Shown here: piece after piece, positions 60,309-64,000 of the stretch
How positions within the stretch are numbered: position 1 is the first letter of the stretch
Layout of the letters: the number at the start of each line of letters is the position of its first letter
Assembly: GCF_000421105.1 (NCBI RefSeq)
Contig: NZ_ATWF01000002.1
Span: 521,536 to 585,535, forward strand
DNA: 64,000 nucleotides
Reading direction: 5' to 3'
Source of the DNA: Limisalsivibrio acetivorans
Lineage (GTDB): Bacteria > Chrysiogenota > Deferribacteres > Deferribacterales > Geovibrionaceae
Program-made: the position numbers and the translations under genes
The notes under the pieces: model-generated
What the model was told of the DNA's origin: nothing
The model's input: only the letters and a program-made list of their open reading frames with translations
Database searches by the model: none

Positions 60309-62039
60309 ATGGAAACTCTCAAGAAAATCTGGGTATACTTTCGCAAGCACCTGCCGTTGTTGATAATATCGGTAATCTCTTCGATATTTGTGGCAGCGAG
60401 CGACGGTGCATCCGCATACATAATAAAACATGTACTTGATGATATATTCATTAATAAGAATGAGGAAATGCTGGTCATTATACCCATGGCCATTGGCATT
60501 ATCTTCCTAGTACGAGGCGTTTTTAGGTTTCTCCAGCTGTACCTTCTGAGGATGATAAGCCTTAAGGTTGTTCAGGAGATCCGCCACGAGCTTTATGTCA
60601 AAATGATCAAATTCCCCATGAGCTACTTCGACAGCAACAGTACTGGAACGATGATGGCCCGCATCATTAACGACGTGAACCAGCTAAAATCATCCATTCC
60701 AGCTTTTATCAAGATCATTAAGGAAAGTTTCTCTGTTGTATTTCTTATCGCTGTAGTATTTTATCAGGACGCCGAACTCGGCATGTACGGTCTTATCGCA
60801 CTACCTTTCATGGCCATAATAATCTCTAAAACAAGTAAAAAGACAAAGAAATACAGCCGCAAAGGGCATGAAAAAATGGGCGATCTTGCCTCTGTTCTGC
60901 AGGAGGCTTTCTCCGGTGTTAAGGTTGTGAAAGCCTTTGTGATGGAGAGCTTTGAGATCGGCAAATTCCGCAAGGAGAACACAAAAGAGATCGGCTTCCA
61001 GATTAAGCGTGCACTTGTGGCATCGCTCAGCTCGCCTATCATGGATATTATTGCCGGGCTAGCACTCGCCGCAATCATCTTCTACGGTGGTTCAAAGGTT
61101 ATCGCCGGAGAATCCACTCCGGGTACTTTCTTTTCATTCATTGCCGCATTTGCCCTGATGTTTGAGCCGTTCAAAAAGATTAACCAAGAAAATCATACCA
61201 TTCAAGCCGCCATCGCCGCCGCCGAACGTGTGTTTGAAACCCTTGACATACATAATGAAATACTTGACCAGGATGGCGACAAGGACTGCGATGCCAGAGG
61301 TGCGGAGATAAGGTTTGATAACGTCTCATTTTCATATAAGGGTAGCGATGAGAGGGTTATTGATAACCTATCACTCAATGTTAAACCAGGTACTACGGTG
61401 GCACTTGTGGGCTCGAGCGGTGCTGGCAAAAGTACTCTTGTAAGCCTAATCCCCCGCTTCTATGATGTAACGGATGGCTCTGTGACCGTCGGCGGAACTG
61501 ATGTGCGTGAGTTTGCAGTTTACAACCTTCGAAAAAACATCGGTATTGTCAATCAGGAACCATTCCTCTTTAATGACACAGTAAGTAATAATATCGCCTA
61601 TGGGGCGGGTGAGGTCAGCGAGGATGATATCCGTAGTGCGGCAGATTCCGCCTATGCCACAGACTTCATTGAGAACCTCTCAGAGGGCTTTGACACAATC
61701 ATAGGGGAGCGAGGTGACAGGCTTTCAGGCGGTCAGCGTCAGAGGATCACCATAGCCAGAGCGCTATTGATCAACCCGCCCATCCTTATAATGGACGAGG
61801 CGACAAGCTCGCTCGATACCGAGAGCGAAAGGATCGTTCAAAAAGCACTCACAAACCTTATGAAGGGGCGTACAAGCTTCGTCATCGCCCACAGGCTCTC
61901 GACTGTCCTTAATGCTGATATGATAGTAGTGATGGATGGCGGAAAAATAGAGTCCATAGGCAAACACGACGATCTTCTGGGGAAGTCCGAGATCTATACA
62001 AGGCTATACAATATGCAGTTCGGCGCAGAGGAGTCTTAG
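60309..62039 (+). CDS. msbA: ABC exporter, MsbA-like (lipid A/LPS flippase type)
   Basis: 576-residue half-transporter: six membrane helices (about 1-310), then the ATPase domain with Walker A GSSGAGKST, Q-loop NQEPFLFNDTV, signature LSGGQRQRI, Walker B ILIMDEATSSLD and switch histidine IAHRLSTV. Composition fits MsbA-type lipid A-core flippases, and the convergent gene is a glycosyltransferase, supporting an envelope role; drug exporters look similar. The ATG at 60309 with GAGGTG upstream was chosen over an earlier in-frame ATG that lies on the promoter. Confidence 0.92.
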   Translation: METLKKIWVYFRKHLPLLIISVISSIFVAASDGASAYIIKHVLDDIFINKNEEMLVIIPMAIGIIFLVRGVFRFLQLYLLRMISLKVVQEIRHELYVKMIKFPMSYFDSNSTGTMMARIINDVNQLKSSIPAFIKIIKESFSVVFLIAVVFYQDAELGMYGLIALPFMAIIISKTSKKTKKYSRKGHEKMGDLASVLQEAFSGVKVVKAFVMESFEIGKFRKENTKEIGFQIKRALVASLSSPIMDIIAGLALAAIIFYGGSKVIAGESTPGTFFSFIAAFALMFEPFKKINQENHTIQAAIAAAERVFETLDIHNEILDQDGDKDCDARGAEIRFDNVSFSYKGSDERVIDNLSLNVKPGTTVALVGSSGAGKSTLVSLIPRFYDVTDGSVTVGGTDVREFAVYNLRKNIGIVNQEPFLFNDTVSNNIAYGAGEVSEDDIRSAADSAYATDFIENLSEGFDTIIGERGDRLSGGQRQRITIARALLINPPILIMDEATSSLDTESERIVQKALTNLMKGRTSFVIAHRLSTVLNADMIVVMDGGKIESIGKHDDLLGKSEIYTRLYNMQFGAEES

Positions 62040-63094
62040 CGCAGTTCTTCCAGCCAGCTTGCCAGCTCCTGCACTCTCTTTGTGAAGTTGAAGTCACCCT
62101 TTATCATCTCTAGTGAAGCGGCGGACATTTCTGCATACTCCGTTGCATCCATAAGCAGACACTTCTTTATACATTCGGCCATGCCGTCAACGTCACCTTT
62201 ACTGCATAGATAGCCGTTGACACCATCCTGAACCAGTTCGGGTATACAACAGACATCCGTGGAAACTACAGGCAGGCCGGAGGCCATGTACTCAAGGATA
62301 ACATTGGGGAGTCCTTCAGTACGGGAGGACAACAGGCCGAAGTCATACGTTGAGAGCTTATCTGCAACACCTCTGTCAAAGCCAAGGAACTCGATCTTGT
62401 CATTAATTTTGTATTCATAAGCCAGTTTTTCTAGATTTTCACGTTCCTTGCCTTCTCCATATACATCAACTTTGAATGGTATTTGCGTATAGTTCCATGC
62501 CATTGAAAGTGCCTTGAAAAGCATTTCGTGCCCCTTCGATTTGGCAAGCTTGGAAGATATCACAAAGCGAACTGGACTTCCTGAGCTTCTAGTCCTGTCT
62601 GTCTTTGGTTCACGGCCATTGTAAATATATCGTATATCTTTATCTTCGAGAAAAGGTACGGACTCTATAAGCTCCTCTTTCATTATTCTGCAGGGTACAA
62701 GTATTCGGCTGACAATACGCTTATGGACAAAAGCAGTTTTGGGCCCCGGCTCAATGTCTCCGGTGAGCCCAACTCTATGAACTACTGGAATTCCGAGACT
62801 TTTTGCCGCAACACCGGCAGAGCGAAGCTCTTTATATATATTCATAATCGTTGCATCTATTTTATATCGCTTGAAAATGCGACGGAACCTGAGAATAGCG
62901 GCTGGGTTATAGTCAAATCCGAAATGAACATGATGGGCCTCGCACCCACGTAATCTTGCCTGCTCAATCAAACGCTTATCCGATGCGAAGAAATGGACTG
63001 TATGCCCAAGCTCACGCAGACCACAGCCGAATTCAAGCATCCATGTTTTAACGCCACCCCAGTTCTTTGTGGATATTACAAATGCGATATTCAT
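62036..63094 (-). CDS. GT4-family glycosyltransferase
   Basis: 352-residue retaining glycosyltransferase of the GT-B fold. N-terminal FVISTKNWGGVKTWMLEF, then the donor-binding domain with RFVISSKLAKSKGHEMLFKA and the EX7E-like motif SRTEGLPNVILEYMASGLPVVSTD. Likely adds sugars to LPS or a capsular polymer. It overlaps the end of the convergent msbA-like gene by four bases. No ribosome binding site stands out. Confidence 0.92.
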   Translation of the reverse strand: MNIAFVISTKNWGGVKTWMLEFGCGLRELGHTVHFFASDKRLIEQARLRGCEAHHVHFGFDYNPAAILRFRRIFKRYKIDATIMNIYKELRSAGVAAKSLGIPVVHRVGLTGDIEPGPKTAFVHKRIVSRILVPCRIMKEELIESVPFLEDKDIRYIYNGREPKTDRTRSSGSPVRFVISSKLAKSKGHEMLFKALSMAWNYTQIPFKVDVYGEGKERENLEKLAYEYKINDKIEFLGFDRGVADKLSTYDFGLLSSRTEGLPNVILEYMASGLPVVSTDVCCIPELVQDGVNGYLCSKGDVDGMAECIKKCLLMDATEYAEMSAASLEMIKGDFNFTKRVQELASWLEELR

Positions 63095-63159
63095 ATTGTC
63101 TTATAACATTAATTACATGTTCAAATCTATTATGAATAATGACAACTGCAAATAACTGC

Positions 63160-63225
63160 TGAATATGTAACTCATAACCATATACTATTCCCTATAGACC
63201 GTTGCACTTGCTAGTTTAATCCAGG
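63160..63225 (+). mobile_element. IS30 right-end relic
   Basis: AACCATATACTATTCCCTAT and CCGTTGCACTTGCTAGTTTA match the last codons and inverted repeat of the IS30 at 17930-17984, with a few substitutions and a 2-base deletion. Weaker similarity extends left to about 63129. No other part of the element remains, so it is a decayed, deleted insertion. Confidence 0.75.
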
Positions 63226-63364
63226 GTTTTAAACACGGACAAGGCAACTGCCCTATTGACAGATACGTTCCGACATAAATTAACCAAAGGCTGAGCAGCA
63301 AGAGCTCGTACGCAAAAGTATAGAAGAAACTCAATAGCCTGCTCAAGCAAGAGGCACATGGTTT

Positions 63365-63690
63365 GCCGAGCGCAACGGCAGGGAAACTCTCAGGATGTTG
63401 AATTTCCCTGATTGTATTGTTGTTTAGGGTAACTTTTTAGGGAACAAAGTTCCCCTAAGACCCCTCAAAAACCCATGTAGTATATAATGGTTTTATAGAA
63501 TACAGCTTTCCATGGATGGAAAGCCTGAAGGCGGGAGGAAGAACAGCTTTGCTGGCCTGACGAAGCCGGAAGTGAGTGAAGCGAAGGCTTTGCCGAGCGT
63601 AGCGTCAGGAAAATTCTCAGGATGATGAATTTTCCAGATCAATTAGGAAGGAAGCTCTGAAGGCGTAGCTGAATTGGCTTTTCCGGCATA
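63365..63690 (+). repeat. Repeat modules A (partial), B, A and truncated A
   Basis: The end of an A unit (GCCGAGCGCAACGGCAGGGA, 63376-63395) is followed by module B (63425-63474), and then an A unit with H1 GCTTTCCA-TGGA-TGGAAAGC (63505-63524), H2 AGAACAGC-TTT-GCTGGCCT and H4. A third A unit is truncated after the linker CTGAAGGCG. The stretch 63226-63364 shows nothing recognisable. Confidence 0.75.
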
Positions 63691-63697
63691 CAAACGC

Positions 63698-63720
63698 AAA
63701 AAAGCCGCCCTACGGCGGCT
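63698..63720 (-). terminator. Terminator, probably of the rRNA operon
   Basis: On the minus strand AGCCGCC-GTAG-GGCGGCT (63703-63720) is followed by TTTTTT. It lies about 215 bases beyond the 5S rRNA 3' end with no gene between. Confidence 0.8.
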
Positions 63721-63817
63721 TATATATATGAAGCAGAACGTCATCGCTCTGCCTATGAAAGCTATTTAAGTTGATTAAGACAGATACCTCATTAATCTGA
63801 GGTAGAAAGGTTTAGTT

Positions 63818-63925
63818 AATGGATGTTGGCTCTGGCGGAGTTAAGAGGGCAAAGTCTCTTTACCAGAACAACAATGGAATTTCCCAATTTGTATGGACGG
63901 TAAATCCCATACATATATCCAGATA
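63818..63925 (+). repeat. Truncated repeat module A near the 5S rRNA gene
   Basis: Right arm of H1 (GGATGTTGGCTCTG), a shortened H3 (AGGGCAAAG with CTTTACC) followed by GAACAACAATGGAATTTCCC. Linkers are partly lost, so this is a decayed copy. Confidence 0.6.
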
Positions 63926-63933
63926 TAAATAAT

Positions 63934-64000
63934 CCCTGGCGGCGTCCTACTCTTCCACATGTTACCTTCATGCAGTACAATCGGCGCAGGAGGACTTAAC
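63934..64000 (-). rRNA. rrf: 5S ribosomal RNA, 3' end (partial)
   Basis: On the minus strand the sequence ends GAGTAGGACGCCGCCAGG, the conserved 3' arm of bacterial 5S rRNA, preceded by TGCATGAAGGTAAC-TG. The 5' half is outside the window. The rest of the operon is therefore to the right. Confidence 0.93.

Noticed and set aside
63721..63930. tRNA genes between the 5S rRNA gene and the terminator
   Set aside because: No cloverleaf, T-loop (GGTTCRA) or acceptor stem pairing was found on either strand.

Overview
The window is a chromosomal segment of a motile, Gram-negative, anaerobic or microaerobic bacterium. The evidence is LPS-type heptosyltransferases, an MsbA-like exporter, TonB and DUF3373 outer-membrane proteins, a System I cytochrome c maturation cluster, a flagellin behind a sigma-28 promoter, FliL, rubrerythrin, HypC/HypD and no aerobic respiratory genes. 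The gene complement and the large fused and variant proteins fit the Deferribacterota best. That placement is inference, because no 16S sequence is present.

Layout. 1-3245: end of a dipeptide/oligopeptide ABC importer (binding protein cut by the window edge, two permeases, no ATPases). 3372-7316 (minus): transketolase and two GT9 heptosyltransferases. 7454-15979 (plus): a tight aromatic amino acid operon, pheA-hisC-aroF-tyrA-aroA, ending in one 1077-codon gene that fuses CMP kinase, IspH and ribosomal protein S1. 16045-18346: an accessory island of hairpin repeats split by an intact IS30-family element. 18347-25173 (minus): a sensing/uptake locus of periplasmic binding protein (probably frameshifted), hybrid histidine kinase, TonB-dependent receptor and a tiny Cys/His-rich protein. 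25273-32756 (minus): enoyl-CoA hydratase, AcuI-like reductase, transglutaminase-like protein, iron alcohol dehydrogenase, MCP, DUF3373 porin and a cytochrome-like protein whose haem motif has lost its histidine.

33015-34611: SH3 lipoprotein and a QueG-like Fe-S protein. 34665-40481 (minus): rlmB, an LPP20-like protein and ccmC-B-A-F-E, with a Cys-type CcmE; ccdA is divergent. 41465-44538 (plus): yebC, ruvC, ruvA and an ExeA-like ATPase. 44535-49019 (minus): fliL, glnD and a kinase-like protein without recognisable ATP-binding motifs. 49396-55622 (plus): mtaB, CoA-disulfide reductase, purC, a 661-residue flagellin and a small charged protein. 55655-57649 (minus): rhomboid protease, hypC, hypD. 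57650-60176: a repeat-rich zone around a NifX-like protein and rubrerythrin. 60309-63094: msbA-like exporter and a GT4 glycosyltransferase. 63095-64000: repeats, an IS30 relic, a terminator and the 3' end of a 5S rRNA gene, so a minus-strand rRNA operon lies beyond the window.

The most unusual content is a family of mosaic intergenic repeats built from short hairpins. Linker sequences are conserved between copies while hairpin arms change in a compensated way, which implies selection or copying for structure. The second is the Cmk-IspH-S1 fusion, which carries a good internal ribosome binding site that could release free S1.
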